DNA from: DATKWV01 sp035529405
GTDB lineage: Bacteria; Planctomycetota; Phycisphaerae; Sedimentisphaerales; Anaerobacaceae
Direction of reading: 5' to 3'
Length of the DNA: 11,630 bases
NCBI GenBank assembly: GCA_035529405.1
Contig: DATKWV010000001.1
Location: forward strand, 1 to 11,630
Part shown: one piece after another, positions 1 to 6,891 of the stretch
How positions within the stretch are numbered: the first letter of the stretch is position 1
How the letters are laid out: each line of letters opens with the position of its first letter
The notes under the pieces: model-generated
Databases searched by the model: none
What the model was told of the DNA's origin: nothing
What the model saw: the letters and a program-made list of their open reading frames with translations, nothing else
Program-made: the position numbers and the translations under genes

Positions 1-29
1 TTGCCGGCCGGAAAATAACGAAACGGCAA
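1..29 (-). terminator. possible terminator hairpin cut by left edge
   Basis: TTGCCG at 1-6 pairs with CGGCAA at 24-29, and a perfect CCGGCCGG palindrome lies inside at 4-11. The hairpin lies just downstream of the minus-strand gene ending at 58, where a terminator would be expected. Any U-tract would fall beyond the window edge, so this is only a structural candidate. Confidence 0.2.
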
Positions 30-39
30 TTCTTCTTCA

Positions 40-52
40 TGAAATCGTTTCA
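40..52. promoter_or_regulatory. LacI-operator-like inverted repeat
   Basis: TGAAA-TCG-TTTCA has perfect 5-bp arms around a 3-bp centre. Read on the minus strand its core is AAACGATTT, the same 9-mer as in the palindrome at 1321-1335. Operators of the LacI/CcpA family have this general form. It lies downstream of the gene at 58-981, so it might control a gene to the left of the window, or it may be chance. Confidence 0.25.
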
Positions 53-57
53 ATAAT

Positions 58-981
58 TTATGCTCTTTGCAGATTATACTGCACTTTGGCAAGAAATGTT
101 TTCACCTTTACTTTAGGGTCGCCTTCTCCCAGCGTTTCTATAGGCAAAAATCCGCGATAGCCGCCTTTATATATAATAGCCTTTAACTTTTTCAAATCAA
201 TCGGCACTTCCTTTTCACCATACCAGACATTTTCTTTGACCTGCCAGGACACTGCATAGGGCAGAAGCTTTGCTATCTGCTCATACGGGTCACTCTGGCG
301 AAGACTGCCGACATCAAGCATCACGCCGAACCATTCCGAATTCACAGCTTCGACTATCTTGATGGTATCATCCGCTGTTTTGGCAAAATCATTATGGTTT
401 TGCAGCCCCACTATGACACCGTGTTTTCTGCCGTGCTCCACACATTCTTTGATATCCGGAATCATCCATTCCAGCGTCTGGTCAAATGTATAACCAGCCG
501 GCACTTTTCGACCGGCGAAAATTCGAATAACAGTTGCACCAAGTTTTTCAGCCACTTGAATCCAGTTCTTTACCAGCTGTACATCACTTTTCCGGCTTTC
601 TGAATCAGGTACTGCGAAATCGTTTCTTACCCCCGTACCATTGATGGTTATGCCGTTTATAAATGCTTTCTTCTTAAGGCTGTAAATGTACTCATCGCTT
701 GGCACGTCAGGGTAACCTGGAAAATAGTAACCCGTCGCATCCAGACCGTCAAAATGAAGATTGGCGCAATAATCGATGACGTCTTCCAGAGACATCTCAC
801 CGGCGAGCAGCGGTTTATCGAAAGAATATGCATTCAGGCTCAGCTTGATTTTTGTTCCTTTATTCCGGCGGACCCTTCCTTGAGCAAAAGCACTATCCGG
901 TAAAATTAAACCGGCTGATGACACAGCGGCAACTGCCAGTGTGCCTTTTAAAAATTGACGACGATTAATTTTCTTTTTCAT
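58..981 (-). CDS. Tat-exported sugar phosphate isomerase/epimerase-like TIM-barrel protein
   Basis: The protein has 307 residues. A twin-arginine signal is clear: NRRQFLKG at residues 6-13, a hydrophobic stretch to about 27, and probable cleavage after SAFA (residue 33). The rest matches the xylose-isomerase-like/AP-endonuclease-2 TIM-barrel superfamily. Recognisable strand ends are LQNHND (193-198), MLDVG (221-225), WQVKEN (246-251) and LPIET (279-283). Family members are usually metal-dependent isomerases, epimerases or lyases of sugars. Here Gln194 sits where the first metal-binding Glu of the E-x-H motif is normally found, while H196, D223, K249 and E282 fit. I chose the ATG at 981 over the one at 1002: AAAGGA lies 7 nt upstream of it, and the Tat motif then falls in the usual place. 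It diverges from the symporter cluster, so a shared substrate is likely. Tat export suggests folding, perhaps with metal loading, before export. The exact reaction is unknown. Confidence 0.85.
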   Translation of the reverse strand: MKKKINRRQFLKGTLAVAAVSSAGLILPDSAFAQGRVRRNKGTKIKLSLNAYSFDKPLLAGEMSLEDVIDYCANLHFDGLDATGYYFPGYPDVPSDEYIYSLKKKAFINGITINGTGVRNDFAVPDSESRKSDVQLVKNWIQVAEKLGATVIRIFAGRKVPAGYTFDQTLEWMIPDIKECVEHGRKHGVIVGLQNHNDFAKTADDTIKIVEAVNSEWFGVMLDVGSLRQSDPYEQIAKLLPYAVSWQVKENVWYGEKEVPIDLKKLKAIIYKGGYRGFLPIETLGEGDPKVKVKTFLAKVQYNLQRA

Positions 982-1037
982 ATGTGTATCCTTTGAATAC
1001 AATTTTTTATTATTTTACCATTTCACAAGCGGTTCAC

Positions 1038-1066
1038 ATATTATCTCATTTAACGTTTTTTGGCAA
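1038..1066 (-). promoter_or_regulatory. candidate promoter for the Tat-exported isomerase-like gene
   Basis: Read on the minus strand, TTGCCA (1061-1066) is followed after 17 nt by TAATAT (1038-1043). An alternative -10, GATAAT, lies at 1040-1045 with a 15-nt spacer. Either choice gives a leader of about 50 nt before the start at 981. The match is moderate. Confidence 0.3.
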
Positions 1067-1292
1067 GCCCGATACGGTAACCCTGTGGCGGTGATTCGGG
1101 ACCGAAAACCGTACAACCGAACTGCAGCTAAAAGCCCAAATAGCGTGTGAAATCACAAAAATTCCAAATCCATAGAGTTTGTAATACCAAAAACTTAAAA
1201 AATCCCGGAAAAGGATGATACTTTGTCCGTTGGCCTTATTGTCCCTTATAAGCCAGCGGGCTATGGAATCGGCAGAAGTTTCCTTTTAGCTT
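1067..1292. other. non-coding part of divergent intergenic region
   Basis: I see no plausible gene between the two divergent promoters. Short inverted repeats are present: AGCC/GGCT around 1252-1263, and CAGAAG/CTTCTG at about 1273-1295, which reaches into the -35 box of the symporter promoter. These could be activator or repressor sites, but nothing identifies them. Confidence 0.4.
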
Positions 1293-1321
1293 CTGGCACA
1301 AGTCATTTCGTTAGATATAAT
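1293..1321 (+). promoter_or_regulatory. sigma70-like promoter of the symporter cluster
   Basis: A perfect TATAAT (1316-1321) is preceded by CTGGCA (1293-1298, 4 of 6 matches to TTGACA) with an ideal 17-nt spacer. Transcription would start near 1328, giving a leader of about 50 nt. The predicted start point falls within the palindrome at 1321-1335, an arrangement typical of repressor control. Confidence 0.5.
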
Positions 1322-1335
1322 AAAAACGATTTTTA
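1321..1335. promoter_or_regulatory. LacI-family operator-like palindrome over the start site
   Basis: TAAAAA-CGA-TTTTTA is a perfect inverted repeat with 6-bp arms. It begins at the last base of the -10 box and covers the predicted transcription start. Its core AAACGATTT (1324-1332) recurs at 4271-4279 and, on the other strand, at 42-50 and 617-625. LacI-family sugar repressors commonly bind palindromes with a central CG and A/T-rich arms. No regulator gene is present in the window. Confidence 0.4.
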
Positions 1336-1377
1336 CTAAGGCCTTGATTACGAAAAGCAAAAAGGTAAGAAAAAAGT

Positions 1378-3090
1378 ATGTTAGGGGTTAACTGGGTCGA
1401 TTGGCTGGTCATCATCGGCTATCTTGTGGGTATAACGCTGGTCGGAATCCGGGCGGTAAAGAAAGTAAAAAGCAGCACCAGCTTCTTTATCGGCGACCGC
1501 AAGTTCGGCAAGGTGATGATGATGTTCTTCGCTTTCGGTACAGGCACACACTCCGACCAGGCCGTCAGCGTGGCTGCCAAGACCTACCGTGTGGGTGTTT
1601 CGGGTATCTGGTACCAGTGGCTGTGGCTGTTTTGTACGCCATTCTACTGGTTGCTTGCGCCAATGTTCCGCAGAATGCGTGCCGTCACTACGGGCGACTT
1701 TTTCAATGCACGCTACGGCCGTGGGGTTAGTGTTCTGTATGCCCTGGTAGGTATGCTGCAGTTGACGGTGAGTATCGGGGTGATGCTGAAAGGCTCCAGC
1801 GCAATGATAACGGCAGTGTCCGGCGGAAACATCAATCCGAACACAGCCGTTTGGGCCATGACCGTAATGTTCATTATTTACGGCATTGCCGGAGGATTAA
1901 GTGCGGCCATCGTCACCGACTTCATACAGGGCGTGCTGACTATTGTCCTTTCATTTCTTATCCTGCCTTTTGCATTGTCCCAGGTGGGAGGATTGTCGGG
2001 ATTACGAGAAACAATCGCCGAGCAGAGCATGTTTGAAATCGTCGCCCCCGGTGAAATTACGGCATTTTACATTGCTATTATCTCGTTAAATGCCCTGATT
2101 GGGTGGGTCACTCAGCCGCAAAGTATGGCCCTGGGAGGTGCCGGAAGTACGGGGATGGAGGGGCGAGTTGGTGTGATGTGCGGCATTTTGTTCAAACGGG
2201 TATGCACCATTGCCTGGGTGCTAACAGGATTGTGCGCAGTCGGACTGTATATGGGCAAAGATGTGGACATAGACCACGTCTATGGTCTGATGGCTCATAA
2301 TCTTTTGCCAAAAGTTGCGCCGGGGCTGGTGGGCTTGTTCATAGCATCAATGCTGGCTGCCGTGATGAGTTCGTGCGACGCCCTTATGGTTTGCTCCTCG
2401 GCCCTGTTCACAGAGAATATCTATAAACCCCTGATAGCACCCGGCCGGCAAGATAAGCACTATATGCGAACAGGACGAGTGGTTGCTGGGCTGGTGGTTT
2501 TGTGCGGAATCTTTTTCGCATACCAACTCGAAAATGTGGTACAGGGACTGGAAATTTTCTGGAAGGTGGCGGCAATGATGGGTATTCCATTCTTCGTGGG
2601 CTTGTTCTGGCGCCGTGCTACTTCGGCAGCGGCCTGGGTCAGCACTATTGCAAGTTTCGCCGCACTGCTGTTCACCAGTAAAATCAATATGTTCGACAAA
2701 GTTCTATGGGACTTCAACGCTGTCTTTGCTGACAGGCTGCCTGAGTTTATGCGATGGGAAGGGAAGCTTTACCTGCCCTGGCAGATGATTATTTATCTTG
2801 TTGTGGGGCTGATTGCTGCTATTGTGGTCAGCGTGTTCACTAAACCCCAAAAGAAAGAAAAACTCGATAAGTTTTACCAGTGCATCCGGACCCCTGTAAG
2901 GCCGGGTGAGGGTGAAACTGAACCCTTCACATTACCCGAGGCAGTCGAACCGGCCCCGAGAAACGTCTGGCTCGACCATCCGGACTTTGAAATCCCTAAG
3001 CCGACCCTGGTGGGCGTCGTCGGATTTCTTGCCGGCTGGGCTGCTGTCGGGGCCTTGATAGCAATGTTGGTGCTGATACTGAGACAATAA
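1378..3090 (+). CDS. sodium:solute symporter (SSS family)
   Basis: This is a 570-residue polytopic inner-membrane protein of the SSS/SLC5 (LeuT-fold) family, which imports sugars, sugar acids or similar small solutes with Na+. Typical marks are TSFFIGDRKFG (34-44) after the first membrane segment, GGLSAAIVTDFIQG (172-185), and MLAAVMSSCDALM (325-337). In the last, the Ser pair 331-332 corresponds to the TM8 serines of the Na2 sodium site. After a charged cytosolic stretch (about 489-540) a final membrane segment lies at about 543-567. The length is normal for planctomycete members. The ATG at 1378 leads directly into the first membrane segment; the ribosome site is weak, with AAGGT 11 nt upstream. 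It is the first gene of the plus-strand cluster and is followed by the URO-D-like gene after a 16-nt gap. The substrate is not readable from sequence; the neighbours suggest a sugar derivative. Confidence 0.93.
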   Translation: MLGVNWVDWLVIIGYLVGITLVGIRAVKKVKSSTSFFIGDRKFGKVMMMFFAFGTGTHSDQAVSVAAKTYRVGVSGIWYQWLWLFCTPFYWLLAPMFRRMRAVTTGDFFNARYGRGVSVLYALVGMLQLTVSIGVMLKGSSAMITAVSGGNINPNTAVWAMTVMFIIYGIAGGLSAAIVTDFIQGVLTIVLSFLILPFALSQVGGLSGLRETIAEQSMFEIVAPGEITAFYIAIISLNALIGWVTQPQSMALGGAGSTGMEGRVGVMCGILFKRVCTIAWVLTGLCAVGLYMGKDVDIDHVYGLMAHNLLPKVAPGLVGLFIASMLAAVMSSCDALMVCSSALFTENIYKPLIAPGRQDKHYMRTGRVVAGLVVLCGIFFAYQLENVVQGLEIFWKVAAMMGIPFFVGLFWRRATSAAAWVSTIASFAALLFTSKINMFDKVLWDFNAVFADRLPEFMRWEGKLYLPWQMIIYLVVGLIAAIVVSVFTKPQKKEKLDKFYQCIRTPVRPGEGETEPFTLPEAVEPAPRNVWLDHPDFEIPKPTLVGVVGFLAGWAAVGALIAMLVLILRQ

Positions 3091-3106
3091 ATACGACCGT
3101 GCCGTG

Positions 3107-4231
3107 ATGGAAAAACCGGATTACAAGAAACTTCGAGAACAGAAAAAATTCAACTGGTACGTGGCCATAGGGGGCAGTTCATTATGGACACTGACAGGTA
3201 TACCCGTCAAAGATTTCTATACCAATCCCAATGCCTGTATAGAAGCGTATCGCAAAGGAAGACATCTGCTAAGAGAGCTCTTTGGGCCGGATGTTGGCCC
3301 TGCACCTGTCAGTACACCAATGATTAAGTATGGTCATCTGAATACTCTCGGTGCACAGTTAACTTTTCCGCAGGAAGGTGAGCCGCATCACAAGTTTGCG
3401 TTCGAATCGGCCGAGCAGGGAATTAAACATCTGCAAAGAGAAGTCGATTTTGCAACTGCCGGAATGACCCCCTTCTATTTGGACTTTTACGAGAAAATGC
3501 AGCATGCTTTTCCGGATGAACGAGTATATTTCGGCTGGCAATGGGAAGGGCCAATCACGACAACGTGGGGTCTGCTGGGCGAAAGCTTTATGTACGATTT
3601 GTTCGACAGGCCGGACACTGTCCGCCGGCTTCTCAAGCTCGCCGCAGCAAGCATAGTGGAATTCTGCCGGTTCTTCTGTAAGGTTGAGAACACAGCCGTT
3701 CTCGATAGCGAACCTGACCACGGCAAACTTTGTGACGATATTGCCGCGATGATACCGGCACGGATGTGGGAAAATTTTGTCCTGCCGTACTGGGACATGT
3801 ATTATAATGGCCCCGCACCGGGAAGAATCGTCCATTGTGAAGATATGAACGCAGAGCAATTACAATTCCTGGAAAGCATATCAATAATCGATTACGACCC
3901 CGGCATATCGCCTAAACTGAGCCCGAAGATTATCAATGCCGCCACACCGGTTCCGTTCGGCTGGCGATTGGCCGGGTTCGGCTACAGCTCTATGAGCTGT
4001 CGGGATGTCGAAGACTTCGTATATCAGGCCGTCGCGGATGGCGCCAGCTATGTTTTCACGTTTATTGAAGCAGTAATGTGCAATGAAATCACCGCCGAAA
4101 AAGTGCAGGTATTTATCAGCGCCGCCAGGCAGGTGCAAAAGCTGCTCGCTGAGGGCGTAACCCGCCAAGAAATCGGCCGCCGGGTAAGCGCCCACGGTCG
4201 GGAGAATTTCTGGGGCAGATGGCTGCGATGA
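3107..4231 (+). CDS. uroporphyrinogen decarboxylase (URO-D) family protein
   Basis: This 374-residue protein has no signal peptide and is probably cytosolic. It resembles the URO-D/MtaA/CmuA superfamily of TIM barrels, which includes haem-pathway decarboxylases and cobalamin- or thiol-dependent methyltransferases. The clearest family region runs from CDDIAAMIPARMWENFVLPYW (about residues 209-229 counting from this ATG) to GRIVHCEDMN (239-248). Methyltransferase members normally have a His-x-Cys-Gly zinc motif at that second place. Here His and Cys are adjacent and followed by Glu-Asp, so the canonical zinc site is absent. It is therefore unlikely to be HemE, and a methyltransferase role is doubtful. 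A GTG at 3104 directly precedes the chosen ATG and could serve instead. No Shine-Dalgarno sequence is visible, so coupling to the symporter stop 16 nt upstream is likely. Placement in a sugar-uptake cluster suggests action on the imported compound. Confidence 0.8.
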   Translation: MEKPDYKKLREQKKFNWYVAIGGSSLWTLTGIPVKDFYTNPNACIEAYRKGRHLLRELFGPDVGPAPVSTPMIKYGHLNTLGAQLTFPQEGEPHHKFAFESAEQGIKHLQREVDFATAGMTPFYLDFYEKMQHAFPDERVYFGWQWEGPITTTWGLLGESFMYDLFDRPDTVRRLLKLAAASIVEFCRFFCKVENTAVLDSEPDHGKLCDDIAAMIPARMWENFVLPYWDMYYNGPAPGRIVHCEDMNAEQLQFLESISIIDYDPGISPKLSPKIINAATPVPFGWRLAGFGYSSMSCRDVEDFVYQAVADGASYVFTFIEAVMCNEITAEKVQVFISAARQVQKLLAEGVTRQEIGRRVSAHGRENFWGRWLR

Positions 4232-4270
4232 TGCGTCAAGGCAGCCTGGCCCGTGTTTTACTCCCCACCC

Positions 4271-4291
4271 AAACGATTTTTTTATGAGAGG
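4271..4291 (+). promoter_or_regulatory. AAACGATTT element and ribosome binding site in the 67-nt gap
   Basis: AAACGATTT (4271-4279) repeats the core of the palindrome at 1321-1335, here with only the T side extended. GAGAGG (4286-4291) is a good Shine-Dalgarno sequence 7 nt before the ATG at 4299. It makes 4299 the likely start rather than the ATG at 4284. No -35/-10 pair is convincing here, so an independent promoter is not claimed. Confidence 0.35.
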
Positions 4292-4298
4292 CAGTGCT

Positions 4299-5201
4299 AT
4301 GAAGAGCTGGACAAAAGTTTTCGCAGTTGTTTTGATTATAATTGGCTGCTTATGTTTAATCCCGGCGGCAACGGAAGGCGTATCAGCAAAGAAAGGGCTG
4401 ACAAACCCTTTCTTTGCGTTCAAGAGCAGTATGAAAGGGCCTCAATACAGCACACCCAAGTCCCAGGCACGGGTGCTGAAAGAACTGGGTTACGCAGGGA
4501 TTGAACATAGTGGGGTGCACGGAATCGCTGAGATGCTTGAAGAACTAGACAAAAACGGATTGAAGATGTTCACCGTTTATATCAAGGTATGTATGAACGG
4601 CGACAAAGAAAAGTATGACCCGGCGTTGAAAGAAGCCGTCAGGACATTGAAGGGCCGGGATACAATTCTCTGGCTCTACGTCACAAGTCAGAAATATAAA
4701 CCCTCCTGTCTGGAAGCCGACCCGCCGGTGGTGGAAGTGATTCGTGAAATAGCTGATATGGCACACGAATCGGGACTGCGAGTAGCCCTTTACCCGCATC
4801 TTGGGTACCTGGTGGAGCGGGTGGAGGATGCAGTGCGCATGGCCGAGAAAGTGAACAGAAGAAATGTGGGAGTGACTTTCAATCTGTGTCACTGGCTGGC
4901 AAAAACAACGGTCGATGAAGAAAAAAATCTGGAATCCGTGCTGAAGTCGGCAATACCCTATCTGTTCGTCGTCAGCATCAATGGCGCAGATAATAAAAAA
5001 GGGTGGGACAATCTGATTCAGACGCTGGACCGCGGGTCATTCGACACTTACAATCTTTTGAAAACATTAAAGAGATTGGGGTACACCGGCCCGATAGGAC
5101 TTCAGTGCTATAATATAAAAGGCGACACATACAACAACCTGAATCGCTCAATGCAGGCCTGGCGCAAGTTTTCGGAACGAATAGCGGCCGACGAAAATTG
5201 A
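4299..5201 (+). CDS. Sec-exported xylose-isomerase-like TIM-barrel protein with replaced ligands
   Basis: The protein has 300 residues. Its N-terminus is a Sec signal: K2 and K6, hydrophobic residues 7-23, probable cleavage after GVSA (30). IIGC at 14-17 also fits a lipobox, but the hydrophobic run continues past the Cys, so lipoprotein status is uncertain. The mature part is a sugar-phosphate isomerase/epimerase-like barrel: ELGYAGIEHSG (62-72), ALYPHLGY (163-170), VGVTFNLCHWL (190-200), VVSINGAD (224-231) and GLQCYN (267-272). Compared with active family members, the expected acidic ligands are replaced: Tyr165 for Glu in E-x-H, Asn195 for Asp in D-x-x-H, and Gln269 for the last Glu. His167 and His198 remain. 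It may use a different metal, need no metal, or only bind its ligand. It lies between the URO-D-like and membrane-protein genes. It is the second such barrel in the locus but is not a close copy of the one at 58-981. Confidence 0.8.
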   Translation: MKSWTKVFAVVLIIIGCLCLIPAATEGVSAKKGLTNPFFAFKSSMKGPQYSTPKSQARVLKELGYAGIEHSGVHGIAEMLEELDKNGLKMFTVYIKVCMNGDKEKYDPALKEAVRTLKGRDTILWLYVTSQKYKPSCLEADPPVVEVIREIADMAHESGLRVALYPHLGYLVERVEDAVRMAEKVNRRNVGVTFNLCHWLAKTTVDEEKNLESVLKSAIPYLFVVSINGADNKKGWDNLIQTLDRGSFDTYNLLKTLKRLGYTGPIGLQCYNIKGDTYNNLNRSMQAWRKFSERIAADEN

Positions 5202-5211
5202 AAAGCCTGTT

Positions 5212-6225
5212 ATGGTTATGCGAGATATGAAATACAGCAGGTTCGTCGCGGCGGCGGTTATGTATGCGGTCTTCGCTGTCTATCTGTACCAGCCGTATTT
5301 CCAAAGTTTCGGCGTGTTACGTTATTTAATTTTGCTGAATGCTTGTTTAGGGGCTTTAGGTTGTTATGTCCTAAGCAGGCGGTGGGTGGGCACGTTTGCC
5401 GGTTCGTTTTTTTCAGGAGCGATTTATGGTTTCGGACCTTTTGCTCTTGGAATAGCTGCATTACATCCGGCTGCCGGATTTATCACAGCAGTCATACCCT
5501 GGCTTTTTGCACCTGCGGTGTTTTTGCATAAAACAAAGCCTCGCCGGCTGGTTGTATTACTGTGCGCCTTGCCCTTTTTGGCGGTATTGCTGTTTTCCTG
5601 GCTGGCGGCATCGTTTCGCTTGTTCACAATACCGGCCCAGGCCAAAGTGAATTTGGCGGATTTGGCCGGATTTTTCAGTCCGCTTGTTGCCGCCAGGCGA
5701 AATGCTGCCATCCTCGGCATATACCACGTCCCAATGGCGGCTCTGATTATTGGCATTTCCATGCTGTTTACGGTTCGACGACTGGGCATAATTATCATAC
5801 TCGTATCAGGTACAGGTCTGGCTTTTGGCAAATCTTTTCTGCACGTAAATCCGATTGTTTGGCTGGCAATTCCGGTTTTATGTTCTGCTGTGCTGGCGGG
5901 GGCGGGCACTGGGGCGCTTGTGTCCAGCAGTTTTGCTGACAGAAAGTGGCTTATTTCAATAGCTGTGGTCATGGCCGTACTTTCGGCGGGGATGCTGTTA
6001 TTGGCGACAAAATATCAGAAGCTGCCGGTTTTTGGCCCGGGATATGCTCAAGCTTTTTTTAAGACAGCGGCGATGTACGGCCTGGGGGCCATCGCAGTTT
6101 TTATTATATTCGTAATGGTATGTGTGAAGGTCCGTGTTCTCTGGCTGCGATGGGCCGTGCTTTGCACAGCCATGACGGTCGATATATTTATAAGTGCGGG
6201 GGAAATTGTCTGCAGGCTTTTTTAG
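5212..6225 (+). CDS. polytopic membrane protein of unknown function
   Basis: I do not recognise this 337-residue protein. It has about ten or eleven hydrophobic segments, roughly at 10-28, 34-54, 61-80, 87-105, 113-131, 168-187, 191-203, 213-231, 246-265, 285-306 and 312-330, with short basic loops such as RRW (56-58) and KPRR (109-112). The stretch from LNACLGALGCYVLSRR to GAIYGFGPF (42-77) loosely resembles a membrane part of YfhO-type/GT-C glycosyltransferases, but the large extracytoplasmic domain of those proteins is missing. The start is uncertain: in-frame ATGs lie at 5212, 5218 and 5227, none with a strong Shine-Dalgarno sequence. The 10-nt gap from the preceding gene implies cotranscription. 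No catalytic motif is visible; a transport, anchoring or lipid-linked-sugar role is possible but unproven. Confidence 0.75.
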   Translation: MVMRDMKYSRFVAAAVMYAVFAVYLYQPYFQSFGVLRYLILLNACLGALGCYVLSRRWVGTFAGSFFSGAIYGFGPFALGIAALHPAAGFITAVIPWLFAPAVFLHKTKPRRLVVLLCALPFLAVLLFSWLAASFRLFTIPAQAKVNLADLAGFFSPLVAARRNAAILGIYHVPMAALIIGISMLFTVRRLGIIIILVSGTGLAFGKSFLHVNPIVWLAIPVLCSAVLAGAGTGALVSSSFADRKWLISIAVVMAVLSAGMLLLATKYQKLPVFGPGYAQAFFKTAAMYGLGAIAVFIIFVMVCVKVRVLWLRWAVLCTAMTVDIFISAGEIVCRLF

Positions 6226-6255
6226 CATAAAAGTTACACCGGCAAAAACCTGCAG
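6210..6255. repeat. inverted repeat at convergent gene ends
   Basis: CTGCAGG (6210-6216) plus TTTTT pairs with AAAAA plus CCTGCAG (6244-6255), with one unpaired C at 6217 and a loop of about 20 nt. It covers the stop codon of the membrane-protein gene and lies between two convergent genes. It could end or stabilise both transcripts, although it is not a standard hairpin followed by a U-tract. Confidence 0.3.
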
Positions 6256-6285
6256 CAGCCGACCCTTATACCGCACGGCAAACAG

Positions 6286-6567
6286 TCAAAGAATTTCCCG
6301 TTCGACCCTGCCCAGATAGAATCGCCCGTCTTTTTGCATGAATTCGATGACGGCATCAAGCTGTTTGTCTATGAAGCGACCGTCGTTGGAGACAATCGCC
6401 ATGCCCAGCACCGCCATATTTTTGTTGTCGTTATGGTCGACCTCGGCAATGGAAATATTGAACCGGTTCCGCAAACGTGTGATGAGACTTTTTATGATGC
6501 TTCGCTTTTCTTTCAGCGAAACTATCCCGTGCAGATGCAATTGAGTTGTCATCACACCGACAGTCAT
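6286..6567 (-). CDS. DUF503 family protein
   Basis: This 93-residue protein matches the DUF503 (YlxP-like) family over its full length. It has MTVGVMTTQLHL at the start, SLKEKR at 17-22, RLRNRFNISIAEVD at 31-44, and LGMAIVSND at 54-62. The family forms a small alpha/beta fold and its function is unknown; in many bacteria the gene lies with ribosome-maturation genes such as infB and rbfA. Here it stands alone, convergent with the membrane-protein gene. The ATG at 6567 gives the usual family N-terminus, although the ribosome site is poor. A near-consensus promoter lies about 70 nt upstream. A housekeeping role unrelated to the neighbours is likely. Confidence 0.9.
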   Translation of the reverse strand: MTVGVMTTQLHLHGIVSLKEKRSIIKSLITRLRNRFNISIAEVDHNDNKNMAVLGMAIVSNDGRFIDKQLDAVIEFMQKDGRFYLGRVEREIL

Positions 6568-6635
6568 AACTTTGTTTCTTGCAGCCTGTGGCGCATGTGG
6601 CGCTGACTTTAGCCAAAAACGTTTACCATAAGAAA

Positions 6636-6664
6636 ATTGTAGGGTTTTTACGCTGGTTTGACAA
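6636..6664 (-). promoter_or_regulatory. strong sigma70-like promoter of the DUF503 gene
   Basis: Read on the minus strand, TTGTCA (6659-6664) is followed after exactly 17 nt by TACAAT (6636-6641), each one base from consensus. Transcription would start near 6629 and give a leader of about 60 nt before 6567. Confidence 0.5.
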
Positions 6665-6891
6665 CGACAAAAAGTCTTTCCTGTTTCAACAAAACACTAA
6701 AGGTAGACTATTTTAGAACACTCATATGGGGTACCATCTGTGAAGATTTGTTGGTAAAGAACGATATAATTTCGAACAGCTTGCCACCGCTGGGAAACTG
6801 CTTGATACTCTGTCCTAACCAAATACGTTAACCTGTGCCATTTGTGCATAAAGGAAACACCAAACCCTTGTTTTCTAAAATGTAAGAGAGG

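Noticed and set aside
1226..1237. TCCGTTGGCCTT shared with 6913-6924
   Set aside because: Several shared 12-mers are expected by chance in a window of this size, and the flanks do not match.
1294..1310. TGGCAC resembling the -24 element of a sigma54 promoter
   Set aside because: The required GC of the -12 element is absent at the right spacing, whereas a sigma70-like pair with a perfect TATAAT fits the same place.
3359..3859. 166-codon open frame on the minus strand inside the URO-D-like gene
   Set aside because: It is a shadow of a conserved coding frame with no recognisable domain or start signal.
3881..4423. 180-codon open frame on the minus strand across two plus-strand genes
   Set aside because: It spans the end of the URO-D-like gene and the start of the TIM-barrel gene in antisense. 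Both overlapped genes have family support and this frame has none.
5424..5972. 182-codon open frame on the minus strand inside the membrane-protein gene
   Set aside because: The plus-strand frame shows a regular membrane-segment pattern and operon spacing, while the antisense product has the low-complexity composition of a shadow frame.
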